Source: Candidatus Rokuibacteriota bacterium
GTDB taxonomy: Bacteria > Methylomirabilota > Methylomirabilia > Rokubacteriales > CSP1-6
Assembly (NCBI GenBank): GCA_003220535.1
Contig: QHSU01000073.1
Coordinates: 1 to 64,000 of the forward strand
Reading direction: 5' to 3'
DNA length: 64,000 nt
Below, in pieces: positions 8,111-16,576 of this stretch; position 1 is the first letter of the stretch; each line of letters begins with the position of its first letter. The notes under the pieces are model-generated. The model searched no databases. It was not told the DNA's origin and was given only the letters and a program-made list of their open reading frames with translations. The translations under genes and the position numbers were made by a program.

Positions 8111-11100
8111 TTACTGGATCTTCACGATCGCCGCGACCGACGGCACGCCGCTCGTGTCGACGATGAAGACCATGTAGTCACCTGGAGGCGCGAGGTTGGA
8201 GTTCGCCGGAGCCTCCACGTTGAGCACATTCCCGGTCGGCTGAAATGCAAGGTTCACGTAGCGCTGATCGACGTTGAAGTGGTGGGTGACCGAGCCCATG
8301 CGCAGCAGAGAAACCAGCGCGATCCGTGCGGCGTCCGGCGTGGTCACGGAGAATATCGACCCGTACGGGATGGAGGTCGGCGCCGCGGTAATGACCGGTC
8401 GCGTTCCCTTGAACAGATAGGGCGGCGAGTAGATCTGCGCGTTCAGCTTGTCGTCGCTGGCGGTGCCGCCGAAGCGGCCGCCGCCGGCGACCACCACGCG
8501 GCCGTCAGGCAGGAGAAGCGCGGTCGAGTGGTAGAGGCGCGGCACCGACATCGACGCCATCGTCGTCCAGGTTTCCGTCGTCGGCGACCAGAGTTCGGCG
8601 GGGAGCACGGCCTGGTTCTGCATGAAGGGATCCGTGATCTTCCCGCCTCCTACGGCGAGCACGGCGCCGTCCGGGAGGAGCGTCAAGTTGTGGTAGGCGC
8701 GCGGGAAGGCCATCGGCGCTGTCTGCCGCCATGCCGGTTGCGGCTGGGTCATGTCGAGGACGTACGTGGTGGCGGCCGATGCCACGAAGGGTGGATCGGA
8801 CGTCGCCGAGGTCCCGGACTTGACGACCTTGCCGGGGACGTACATGGCCGAGCTTTGCCCGTCGAGGACCGTGGGGTCGACGAGGGTCCACGTCAGCGTG
8901 TTCAGGTTGAGGACGCTCGCCGCGATGGCCGCCTCGAATGATCCTGTCGCGAGGATGCGCCCGTCCGGTAACACGTAGAGATGCGGATACTCCGGGAAGG
9001 AGATGGCCGCCGCCGGGAACTGGGACCACGTGTTCGAGACGGGATCGTAGATCTCAGGAACGTCCGCGGTGCAGCCTTCGCAGGTGGTATCGCCGGCCAT
9101 CACCAGGGCGCGGCCGTCCGGCAGCACGACCGCCGTCGGATACCAGCGAGGGTAGGCCATGGATGGAAGCGAGAGCCAGGTCCGCGTCACCGGGTTGAAC
9201 ATGTTGGCATCGCGGAGACCGATGAAGTTTTCGATGTGGCCGCCCGCGACCAGCACTCGTCCGTCCGCAAGCCGGCACTGGCCGGCGCAGAAGATGTTGG
9301 AGGGTGGTGGAACCGCCGTGAAGACGTTGGTCGTCGGGTTCCAGACGAAGGCCGCCCCGTTCTGAGACGCCCCGTCCCACATCAGGATCTGACCGTTCGC
9401 GAGCAGCACGGCGTGGACCGCGACCAGCGGCCAGGTCGAGGTTGCGGACCACTGGCCGACCTGCGCCGGGTTGCTCCCGCCGCCATTGGACACCGTCACG
9501 CCGACGCCGGCCGAGGTGGTCATGTTGTTGCTGAAGTCGCGCGCGACGGCGGTAAGGGTATGGCTGCCGTTCGCCGAACCCGTGGTGTTCCACGCCACGA
9601 AGTAGGGCGCACTCGTGACTTCGGCTCCGAGATTGGCGCCGTCGAGCTTGAACTGGACGCCGACGATCCCGACGTCATCGGAGGCTGTTGCGGAGACGGT
9701 GACCGTGGCGCTGACCGTCGAGCCGGCCAGGGGCGCGGTAACGGCGACCGTCGGCGGAGAGTTGTCCGGTGGCAGCGGCGTGGAGCTGAAGGCGACGAGC
9801 TGCATGACCCAGGCGCCACTGGGGTTGAGCGGGGCCGTGGCGCTGTAGGAGCCGGCGGCGGCGACGATGCGGTCCTCGACGATGTTGCCGTCGGGATTGG
9901 TGATCATGCGGGCGGTGAAGCCGGTGCCTGGACCGGTGGTCGCGGTGGCGACATCGTTGGCCGCGAGGAGGAGCACGTTCTGAACGGTCGTGGTGAGCGA
10001 GCCACTGTTCGCGGACGCGCTGGACCCGGTGGCACCGACAGCGGTGTGGAGGGGATTGACGGGATCGAGGCCGCTGTACTCGAGGATGCGGACATCGGGA
10101 TAGGCGGCCGCCGTGGAGAAGCGCACGGTGACGGTGTTGGCGGTTCTGCTGGCGATGTTTTTGGCGAAGTAGATCACATGAGAGATCTGGCCGGCCCGGA
10201 TGGTGGGCGCGATGGCGGGGCCGTAGGTGTTACCGGCAGAGTCGGTGACAGAGGAGACTGTGGCGGTGGCGTCGCTCCAGCCGATGGCGACGACGTTGAG
10301 GTTGCCGGCGGTCTGGGCGCCGGGGAAGGCGACCGTGACGGTGGTCTGGGGAGACTGGGGGACGGCATAGCTGCCCTGCACGAACCGGATCGTCGCGGCT
10401 CCGTTGCTGACTGTCACGGTGATAGGCGCGCTGGAGGTCGTATTGCCAGCGGCGTCGCGCGCGACCGCGGTGAGGGAATGGGTGCCGTTGGACGCGCCGC
10501 TGGTGACCCAGGAGATGGAGTAGGGAGCGGTGACTTCACCACCCAGGTTGGCGCCGTCGAGCTTGAACTGGACACCGACGACCCCGACGTTGTCGGAGGC
10601 GGAGGCGGACACCGTGACTGTGCCGCTGACGGTAGCGCCGGCGGCGGGGGCGGTGAGGCTCACGGAGGGAGACGTCGGGTCATAGGTGACGGTGAGGGTT
10701 TTGGTGCCGATGTTGTTGGCGGCATCGCGGGCAGTGACGGTGAGGACGTTGCTGCCGGGCTGCAGGGCGATGCCGGGGGCGGACCAGGTGGTGGTGCCGG
10801 AAGCAGTACCGCTGCCGCCCTGGCTGTTAGTCCAGGAGACCTGGGTGACGCCGACGTTGTCGGCGGCGGAGCCGCCGAGGGTCAGCGGGGTAGCGTTGGT
10901 GGAGAAGGTCGAGCCCGAGGTGGGCGTGGTGATGCTCACGGTGGGCGCGGTGGTGTCCGGCGCCGTGTAGGTGACGGTGAGGGTTGCGGCGGCGGTGTTG
11001 TTCGCGGCATCACGGGCGGTGATGGTGAGGACGTTGCTGCCCGGCTGCAGGGCGATGCTAGGGACCGACCAGGTGGTGGTGCCGGAGGCGGTGCCGTTGC

Positions 11101-12250
11101 CGCCGCGATCGTTGGCCCAGGACACTTGCGTGACGCCGACGTTGTCAGCGGCCGAGCCGCCGAGCGCGAGCGGGCTGGTGTTCGTGGTGTAGGTCGCGGC
11201 CGAGGTGGGCGTGGTGATGCCCACGGTGGGCGCGGTCGGATCGTAGGTCACGGTGAGGGTAGCGTTGCCGGGGTTGCCGGCGGCATCGCGAGCGGTGACG
11301 GTGAGGACGTTGCTGCCCGGCTGCAGGGCGATGCCGGGGGCGGACCAGGTGGTGGTACCGGTGGCGGTGCCGGTGCCGCCCTGGCTGTTGGTCCAGGAGA
11401 CCTGGGTGACGCCGACGTTATCGGTGGCGGTGCCGCCCAGGGTCAGCGGGCTCGTGTTGGTCGTATAGCTGCTGCCCGAGGTCGGGGTCGTGATGGTGGT
11501 GGTCGGCGCGGAGGTGTCGGGGCCAGCCCCGGGCGCGGCGAACGCGACCAGCTGCATGATCCAGTAGCCGGCGGGGCTGAGCGGGGCGGTGGCGCTGTAG
11601 GAGCCGGCGGCGGCGACGATGCGATCCTCGACGAGGTCGCCGTCGGGATTGGTGATCATGCGGGCGGTGAAGCTGGTGCCGGCGCCGGTCGTGAGAGTGC
11701 CGACGACGTTGGCGGCGACGAGGAGGACGTTGGGCGCGGTCGTGGTGAGCGCGCCACTGTTCGCGGACGTGCTGGAGCCGGTGGCGGCGACGGTGGCGTG
11801 CAGGGGACTGACGGGATCGAGGCCGCGGTACTCGAGGATGCGGATATCGGGATAGGCGGCCGCCGGGGAGAAGCGGACAGTGACGGTGTTGGCGGCGCTG
11901 CCGAGGATGTTTTTGGCGAAGTAGATGGCCTGAGAGGCTTGGCCAGCCCGGAGGGTGGGCCCGACCGCAAGGGTGTAGGGGTTCCCGGCGGAGTCGGTGA
12001 CGGCCGAGACGGTGGCGGTGGTGTCGTTCCAGCCGACGACGACGACGTTGAGGTTACCGGCGGTCTGGGCGGCGGGGAAGAGGACCGTCACCGTAGTCTG
12101 CGGAGATTGAGGGACCGCGTAATTGCTCTGCACGAAGGCGATCGGACCGGGCTGAGCTGCGGCAGGGCTCGCGCCTGCGACCGCGAGCGTCAAGATCACT
12201 GCGAGTATCGCGCGACTCACGGTCTGCGGGCGTACGCGTCGTGACCCCAT
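8111..12250 (-). CDS. secreted modular copper-radical oxidase (galactose/glyoxal oxidase-like)
   Basis: A 1379-residue exported protein. Signal peptide about residues 1-33; a 200-residue module (37-238); three near-identical Ig-like repeats (about 250-525); another Ig-like domain (528-615); a second copy of the 200-residue module (622-830); an Ig-like domain (838-930); a seven-bladed Kelch propeller from about 935; and a DUF1929-type C-terminal domain. The copper-radical site is complete by motif: Cys988 in IFCAGQC, Tyr1037 in PRWYPT, Tyr1240-His1241 in RLYHSTALLLPDGR and His1323 in SVTHHFNVDQR. These match the crosslinked Cys-Tyr, axial Tyr and two His ligands of galactose oxidase. It should oxidise a primary alcohol or aldehyde and make H2O2 outside the cell. 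It lies 3 bp after a small secreted protein gene. Confidence 0.9.
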   Translation of the reverse strand: MGSRRVRPQTVSRAILAVILTLAVAGASPAAAQPGPIAFVQSNYAVPQSPQTTVTVLFPAAQTAGNLNVVVVGWNDTTATVSAVTDSAGNPYTLAVGPTLRAGQASQAIYFAKNILGSAANTVTVRFSPAAAYPDIRILEYRGLDPVSPLHATVAATGSSTSANSGALTTTAPNVLLVAANVVGTLTTGAGTSFTARMITNPDGDLVEDRIVAAAGSYSATAPLSPAGYWIMQLVAFAAPGAGPDTSAPTTTITTPTSGSSYTTNTSPLTLGGTATDNVGVTQVSWTNSQGGTGTATGTTTWSAPGIALQPGSNVLTVTARDAAGNPGNATLTVTYDPTAPTVGITTPTSAATYTTNTSPLALGGSAADNVGVTQVSWANDRGGNGTASGTTTWSVPSIALQPGSNVLTITARDAANNTAAATLTVTYTAPDTTAPTVSITTPTSGSTFSTNATPLTLGGSAADNVGVTQVSWTNSQGGSGTASGTTTWSAPGIALQPGSNVLTVTARDAANNIGTKTLTVTYDPTSPSVSLTAPAAGATVSGTVTVSASASDNVGVVGVQFKLDGANLGGEVTAPYSISWVTSGASNGTHSLTAVARDAAGNTTSSAPITVTVSNGAATIRFVQGSYAVPQSPQTTVTVAFPGAQTAGNLNVVAIGWSDATATVSSVTDSAGNTYGPAIAPTIRAGQISHVIYFAKNIASRTANTVTVRFSTAAAYPDVRILEYSGLDPVNPLHTAVGATGSSASANSGSLTTTVQNVLLLAANDVATATTGPGTGFTARMITNPDGNIVEDRIVAAAGSYSATAPLNPSGAWVMQLVAFSSTPLPPDNSPPTVAVTAPLAGSTVSATVTVSATASDDVGIVGVQFKLDGANLGAEVTSAPYFVAWNTTGSANGSHTLTAVARDFSNNMTTSAGVGVTVSNGGGSNPAQVGQWSATSTWPLVAVHAVLLANGQILMWDGASQNGAAFVWNPTTNVFTAVPPPSNIFCAGQCRLADGRVLVAGGHIENFIGLRDANMFNPVTRTWLSLPSMAYPRWYPTAVVLPDGRALVMAGDTTCEGCTADVPEIYDPVSNTWSQFPAAAISFPEYPHLYVLPDGRILATGSFEAAIAASVLNLNTLTWTLVDPTVLDGQSSAMYVPGKVVKSGTSATSDPPFVASAATTYVLDMTQPQPAWRQTAPMAFPRAYHNLTLLPDGAVLAVGGGKITDPFMQNQAVLPAELWSPTTETWTTMASMSVPRLYHSTALLLPDGRVVVAGGGRFGGTASDDKLNAQIYSPPYLFKGTRPVITAAPTSIPYGSIFSVTTPDAARIALVSLLRMGSVTHHFNVDQRYVNLAFQPTGNVLNVEAPANSNLAPPGDYMVFIVDTSGVPSVAAIVKIQ
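9761..12142 (-). repeat. duplicated 200-residue beta-rich module (outer copies 11537-12142 and 9761-10387)
   Basis: Two copies, about 1.2 kb apart within the oxidase gene, both open with YAVPQSPQTTVTV and AQTAGNLNVV. They share IYFAKNI, NTVTVRFS, ILEY.GLDP and MITNPDG.(L/I)VEDRIVAAAGSYSAT. The module resembles a carbohydrate- or surface-binding domain, but I cannot name it. The DNA of the two copies is also highly alike, so the duplication is recent or kept similar by gene conversion. Confidence 0.8.
10680..11503 (-). repeat. three tandem Ig-like domain repeats inside the oxidase gene
   Basis: Three consecutive units of about 90 codons share ADNVGVTQVSW, GTTTWS(A/V)P and IALQPGSNVLTVTARDA almost unchanged, and are also very similar at the DNA level. 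They belong to the bacterial Ig-like spacer domains common in secreted enzymes. Copy number can change by recombination or be miscounted in assembly. Confidence 0.85.
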
Positions 12251-12253
12251 CGT

Positions 12254-12907
12254 CTACCGGTCCCCGGTCTTGCCAGCGGCCAGATCACCGATCTTTTCGA
12301 GCGCCGTCGATACGAGGGCACGGACCTTGGGCAGGTCGCGCGGGTCGAGCGTCGCGGTCGCGCGCGAGGGGTTGCCGGCGACGATGTAGAGCCGATCCCG
12401 ATCGCCGGGACGATTCGTGAGCACTGTCCCGACCCGGACCGAGCCCGCGGAGAACTCCGCCTCGGCCGTTTCTGCGCTCGACAGGAGGTACCGTTTCTTG
12501 AGCATTCTGTCCATCTCTCCGAGGGCCCTAATCAGCGAGTCGAGATCGTCGGAATCGATGAAGCCGGTGTGCGTCGCTCGAGCCGCACTCGGGCCAGAGA
12601 CTCGAACTTCGAGCGCGATGAGTGCGATCGTCTGGCCCGCGGCCGAGACTCGGGCGACGCGAAGGCGCACCACTCCGCCCGGTCCGTCGAGCTGTCCGAG
12701 GCTGTAGTACTCCAGGACGCGCACGCTTCCAGCCGGAACGACGAAGCGCTCGAACTTCGAGGGGAGGTCGACGCGGGCTCCGAGCTCGTGCGCGCCGCTC
12801 ACGTCGCTGGTTGCCACGAGCAGCGCCGCCACGAGAATGGCAGAAAGAGGCCCCATCCGGAGGTTTCGCGTGCTCACCTGGAGTCCAGAAACGATGGCAA
12901 ATCGCAA
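12254..12907 (-). CDS. small secreted protein of unknown function upstream of the oxidase
   Basis: A 217-residue protein that I do not recognise. A hydrophobic stretch (MGPLSAILVAALLVATS, residues 18-34) ending near SGAHE looks like a signal peptide. Translation might begin at Met1 or at Met18. The rest is mixed alpha/beta with no Cys-rich or metal motif. Its stop lies 3 bp before the start of the copper-radical oxidase, so the two are almost certainly co-transcribed and both exported. A role in assembly, copper loading or substrate binding is only a guess. Confidence 0.62.
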   Translation of the reverse strand: MRFAIVSGLQVSTRNLRMGPLSAILVAALLVATSDVSGAHELGARVDLPSKFERFVVPAGSVRVLEYYSLGQLDGPGGVVRLRVARVSAAGQTIALIALEVRVSGPSAARATHTGFIDSDDLDSLIRALGEMDRMLKKRYLLSSAETAEAEFSAGSVRVGTVLTNRPGDRDRLYIVAGNPSRATATLDPRDLPKVRALVSTALEKIGDLAAGKTGDR

Positions 12908-12976
12908 AAAGTATAGTTGAGAGCCGCACCAATTGGTACCGAGAACAGCGGCGGGGCGAGGAGTTTCCGGAAGCCG

Positions 12977-14278
12977 CTATCTCGGGGAGTGACCGACCGG
13001 CGCGGCCGCTTGCGCCTCGGCTCGCGCGAGCAGCCAGTCCAGGTGGATCTTCAGATGGTAGAGCTCGCCCATGAAGCTGGGCGGAGGCGGCGCCATCTCC
13101 GTGAGCTCCGTCTGCACCCCCCGGATTCGCTCGGTCGCCGCCCGCGCCTCTTCGGGCGTGCAGCTCGCGAGGGTGTGGTCGACCTCGTGCACCACCTTGT
13201 ACCACCGGGTGACCCGCGAGCGCATGCGCGTGTTGTAGAGCGAGGGCAGGAAGCGGATGAGCGGCAGGAGGAGCACGACGGGCGGAAGGATCAAGAGAGT
13301 CCAGCGCTCGACGGTCACGGCGACCCAGAAGGGGAGGTAGCGCTCCAGGAACGGCGGTCCCTTCCGGAGGTAGCGTCGGGCCACCTCGTGGAGCGGTAGC
13401 TCGACGAGCGTGTCGGATGGGAACGCGTTCGGCGCCTCGAAGAGACCGGGTCGGCTGTGCACGGCCTCGGCGGTCTTGAGGAGCAGGCGCACGATCACCG
13501 GGTGGACGTCCTCGCGGACCACGAGCGTGGCGGTCGCCGCGAGCAGGGTGACGTCGTGGTCGGGCACGTTCACGACGAGATCGACCACGCCTTCGCCCAG
13601 GGTGATGGTCGACAGGAACCGATAGCGGGTCGTGTAGGCGCTCGTGCGCCGAACGTTCCAGAGGCTGACCGCGGGATGGAGCAAGAGCCGCCGCACCAGG
13701 GGCACGGTCGGCGCGATGATGAAGAACGCCGCGTCGATGCGGCCCGTCTCCAGGGCGGTGGCGGCTTCCGTGCTCGTGAGGGCGACGAGTGTCGAGTTGT
13801 CGGCGGTGACCCCAGTATCGCGCAGGAGGCGGACCGCGAGGGGCCGGATACCGCTCCCTTCCTCGCCGATCTGAATTCGCCGGCCGCGGAGATCGCCGAG
13901 ACTGCGGATCGGCTGGGTCCGCCGGTGAAACAGCCATATCGGCTCGTAGTAGAGGCTGCCGAGTGCTAGCAGGCCTCCCGTCTTCGGCACCGCCTCGGCG
14001 GTGCCGCCCTGGACGAAGCCGGCCATGGCCTGACCGCCGGCCAGGCGCTGGAGAGTCTGGACCGACCCGGCGCCGGGCAGGATGTCGACGACGAAGCCGT
14101 CAGCGGCTGCCAGCCGACGGTACTCGCGGGCGAACGTGTAGTAGGCCCCGCCTTCGCGACCGGCGCTGAATGTGATGAGGCGCGGCGGGAGCGGCTCGAC
14201 CAGGCGGTTGAGCACGAAGAGCACCATCGACAGCGCCGCGGCGGGCACGATGACGTAGGCGAGCTTCCTCCAGTCCAT
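12977..14278 (-). CDS. TAXI family TRAP transporter solute-binding protein with C-terminal membrane anchor
   Basis: A 433-residue protein. An N-terminal hydrophobic segment (IVPAAALSMVLFVLN) is followed by the TAXI-type start ITFSAGREGGAYYTFAREY. GSVQTLQRLAGGQAMAGFVQGG and a later RIQIGEEGSGIRPLAVRLL are typical of the family. Beyond the binding domain comes a second hydrophobic helix (LLILPPVVLLLPLIRFLPSL) and a 75-residue charged tail, so the binding domain is probably tethered at both ends. No TRAP membrane subunit is visible nearby. The tail may signal or recruit a distant transporter. Confidence 0.85.
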   Translation of the reverse strand: MDWRKLAYVIVPAAALSMVLFVLNRLVEPLPPRLITFSAGREGGAYYTFAREYRRLAAADGFVVDILPGAGSVQTLQRLAGGQAMAGFVQGGTAEAVPKTGGLLALGSLYYEPIWLFHRRTQPIRSLGDLRGRRIQIGEEGSGIRPLAVRLLRDTGVTADNSTLVALTSTEAATALETGRIDAAFFIIAPTVPLVRRLLLHPAVSLWNVRRTSAYTTRYRFLSTITLGEGVVDLVVNVPDHDVTLLAATATLVVREDVHPVIVRLLLKTAEAVHSRPGLFEAPNAFPSDTLVELPLHEVARRYLRKGPPFLERYLPFWVAVTVERWTLLILPPVVLLLPLIRFLPSLYNTRMRSRVTRWYKVVHEVDHTLASCTPEEARAATERIRGVQTELTEMAPPPPSFMGELYHLKIHLDWLLARAEAQAAAPVGHSPR

Positions 14279-14370
14279 GGGTCCAGTCTATGAGGGGGGA
14301 TCCCATTGCCATCACAGGATTCTTTGAGCTTGCCGTGGGGACCGGCCGGTGGTTGGATTACGCACCACTG

Positions 14371-15456
14371 ATGGGTACGGTTCGGGCGGCCGGTCTCGTC
14401 AAGACGTTCGGCACCGTGGGCGCGGTGAACGACCTGAGCTTCGAAGCCAGAGCCGGGGAGTTCCTCACGCTGCTCGGGCCCAGCGGCTGTGGCAAGACCA
14501 CCACCCTGCGACTCGTCGCGGGGCTGGAGCGCCCCGATCGAGGGGAGATCCACGTCGGAGACCGGCCGCTCTCCTCGGCGGCCTCCGGGCTCTTCGTGCC
14601 GCCCGAGCGTCGCGGCATGGGGATGGTCTTTCAGAGCTACGCGATCTGGCCCCACATGACGGTGTTCGAAAACGTGGCGTTCCCCCTGCAAGAGCTCCGC
14701 GTGCCCCGCGCGGAGATCCGCGAGCGGGTGATGACGATCCTCGCAACGGTCGGGCTCGGCGATCTGCATGGTCGTCCGGCGCCCATGCTGTCCGGGGGTC
14801 AGCAGCAACGGGTCGCGCTCGCACGGGCGCTGGTGTCGAACCCCCAGGTGCTCCTGCTCGACGAGCCCCTGTCCAACCTCGACGCGCGATTGCGGGAGGA
14901 GATGCGGTTCGAGCTGCGGGACATGCAGGCGAAGCTCGGGATCACCAGCATCTTCGTGACGCACGATCAGGCCGAGGCCATGACGCTCTCGGACCGCATC
15001 GTCGTCATGAACGCCGGGCGCATCGAGCAGGAAGGCAGCCCGGAGGACGTGTACCAGCGGCCGACCACGCGATTCGTGATGGACTTTCTGGGCCGTGCCA
15101 ATCATCTGCCGGCCCGCATCGTGCGCGCTGACGACGGCAGCTGCATGGCCGAGGTCGAGGACAGCGGCTTCTGCATGCCCCTCGGGGGCCTCGACGCGTG
15201 GCAGGACGGGCAAGAGGTGCTGCTCGCGTTTCGCCCCGAGGCCGTGGAGGCGCGGGCCGCCGAGCGCGACGGCGTCTGGGTCGGCGTGGTGCGGTCGTCG
15301 GTGTACGTGAGCGGCCACGTCGAGTACGTGGTGGACCTCGGGAAATTCACGGTGCGGGCGACCGGCCCGGAAGAGGCCCGGCTCCCGCACGACACGCGGG
15401 CGCGGCTCTGCGTGTCGCCGCGAGCGGTCAGAGTCTGGCCGAGGGGGAGACCGTGA
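14371..15456 (+). CDS. ABC transporter ATPase, FbpC/PotA type
   Basis: A 361-residue ATPase with Walker A GPSGCGKTT, Q-loop VFQSYAIWPHMTV, signature LSGGQQQRVALARAL, Walker B LLLDEPLSNLD and switch His in FVTHDQAEAM. A C-terminal TOBE-like regulatory domain occupies about residues 240-361. The ATG at 14371 gives the family N-terminus; earlier in-frame ATGs would add 27 unrelated residues. Its stop overlaps the next ATG by one base. With the next two genes it forms a complete importer of the iron(III)/polyamine/2-aminoethylphosphonate class. Confidence 0.9.
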   Translation: MGTVRAAGLVKTFGTVGAVNDLSFEARAGEFLTLLGPSGCGKTTTLRLVAGLERPDRGEIHVGDRPLSSAASGLFVPPERRGMGMVFQSYAIWPHMTVFENVAFPLQELRVPRAEIRERVMTILATVGLGDLHGRPAPMLSGGQQQRVALARALVSNPQVLLLDEPLSNLDARLREEMRFELRDMQAKLGITSIFVTHDQAEAMTLSDRIVVMNAGRIEQEGSPEDVYQRPTTRFVMDFLGRANHLPARIVRADDGSCMAEVEDSGFCMPLGGLDAWQDGQEVLLAFRPEAVEARAAERDGVWVGVVRSSVYVSGHVEYVVDLGKFTVRATGPEEARLPHDTRARLCVSPRAVRVWPRGRP

Positions 15457-16565
15457 TGACGAGGCGGCAATGGGTAGCGATGGTCTCGGGGCTTGTCGCG
15501 TCGGTCGTGGTCGCCGGTGGGCTTGGCCCGGAGGCGCTCCGCGCTCAGAGCAAGGAGTTCCAGGCCGTCACGGCGGAGTGGAAAGCCAGGATCGTCCCCG
15601 CCGCGAAAAAAGAGGGCGAGGTGATCTGGTACAGCTGCGCCCAGGCGACGGAGGCCGAAGGGACCATCAAGATCTTCAACAAGGCCTATCCCGACATCCA
15701 GGTGAGCCAGGTGCTGGGCCCGGGCTACCAGCTCGTGGAGAAGATAAGCACCGAAGCCGCGGCCGGCCGCGTCCAGGCTGACGTCTACCAGTGCGGCGGG
15801 CAGAGCGGGCGGACCGTGGCCTGGCGAGGCCTGGGCGAGGAGTTCATTCCGCCCACGGGGCTCGACCCCAGCGTGAAGTGGCGCTGGCCCGTCATGAACA
15901 AGGAAACGCACCTCGCCGGCGTCTTCGCGAGCGTCAGCGGCCTGAACGTCAACACGAAGCTCGTCCCGGCGGAGAAGGTCCCGAAGAGCTACTGGGACCT
16001 CGTGCGGGACCCCTACTGGGTCGACCTCATCAAGCGCAAGCGCGTGGCCTTCACCGATCCGCGCATCGCCAACATCGGCGTCTACCACGTCTATGGCCTC
16101 AAGGAAGTCAACGCGAAGGACTACGGCGAGGGCTTCATCCGCGAGTTCGCCGGGCTCAAGCCCAAGCTGCTCGGGTTCAACGAGTCCGGCGAAGTGGCTC
16201 GCGGTGAGCTCCACGCCATGCTCGGCGGCCCGTGGCGGGTGGAATATAGCCTCGGCACGGTTCCGATCACGAAGGTCTGCCTGGAGCCGGGCTGCGTCAG
16301 CACCCAGTCACCGCTGTTCGCCGTGGTCAAGGGCGCGCCGCACCCGAACGCCGCCAGGGTCTTCGTCGACTTCATGCTGAGCCGCGAGTACGCGGAGTGG
16401 CGGGTGCAGGCGCTCGGCAACACGCCGGCCCGGGCCGACGTGACGCCGCGCCCGCTCGACGACCCCGGCAAGCACAAGCTCCAGTTCGCCGCGGACGACA
16501 GGGCCGAACGTCAGATCACCGAAGTTCTCAAGTGGGTCATCGCATCTAAGTTATTCGATTACTAG
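15456..16565 (+). CDS. ABC transporter substrate-binding protein, FbpA/PotD-like
   Basis: A 369-residue periplasmic binding protein. The N-terminal signal MTRRQWVAMVSGLVASVVVA has an RR pair and a hydrophobic core, and the mature part begins near AQSKEFQ. KKEGEVIWYSCAQATEAEG and FNKAYPDIQVSQV are typical of the ferric-iron/thiamine/polyamine binding family. AHPNAARVF-type and EYAEWRVQALGNTPAR segments near the end support it. It lies between the ATPase and the fused permease. Because a Rieske oxygenase follows, the ligand could be an aromatic acid rather than iron; this cannot be settled here. Confidence 0.88.
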   Translation: MTRRQWVAMVSGLVASVVVAGGLGPEALRAQSKEFQAVTAEWKARIVPAAKKEGEVIWYSCAQATEAEGTIKIFNKAYPDIQVSQVLGPGYQLVEKISTEAAAGRVQADVYQCGGQSGRTVAWRGLGEEFIPPTGLDPSVKWRWPVMNKETHLAGVFASVSGLNVNTKLVPAEKVPKSYWDLVRDPYWVDLIKRKRVAFTDPRIANIGVYHVYGLKEVNAKDYGEGFIREFAGLKPKLLGFNESGEVARGELHAMLGGPWRVEYSLGTVPITKVCLEPGCVSTQSPLFAVVKGAPHPNAARVFVDFMLSREYAEWRVQALGNTPARADVTPRPLDDPGKHKLQFAADDRAERQITEVLKWVIASKLFDY

Positions 16566-16576
16566 AATGGCTTAGC

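Noticed and set aside
10680..11503. CRISPR-like array
   Set aside because: The regular repeats are coding Ig-like units of about 270 bp, not short repeats with spacers.
8981..12244. A 1087-codon open frame on the plus strand
   Set aside because: It is antisense to the copper-radical oxidase, whose signal peptide, repeats and active-site motifs are clear. The open reverse frame results from high GC and repeats.
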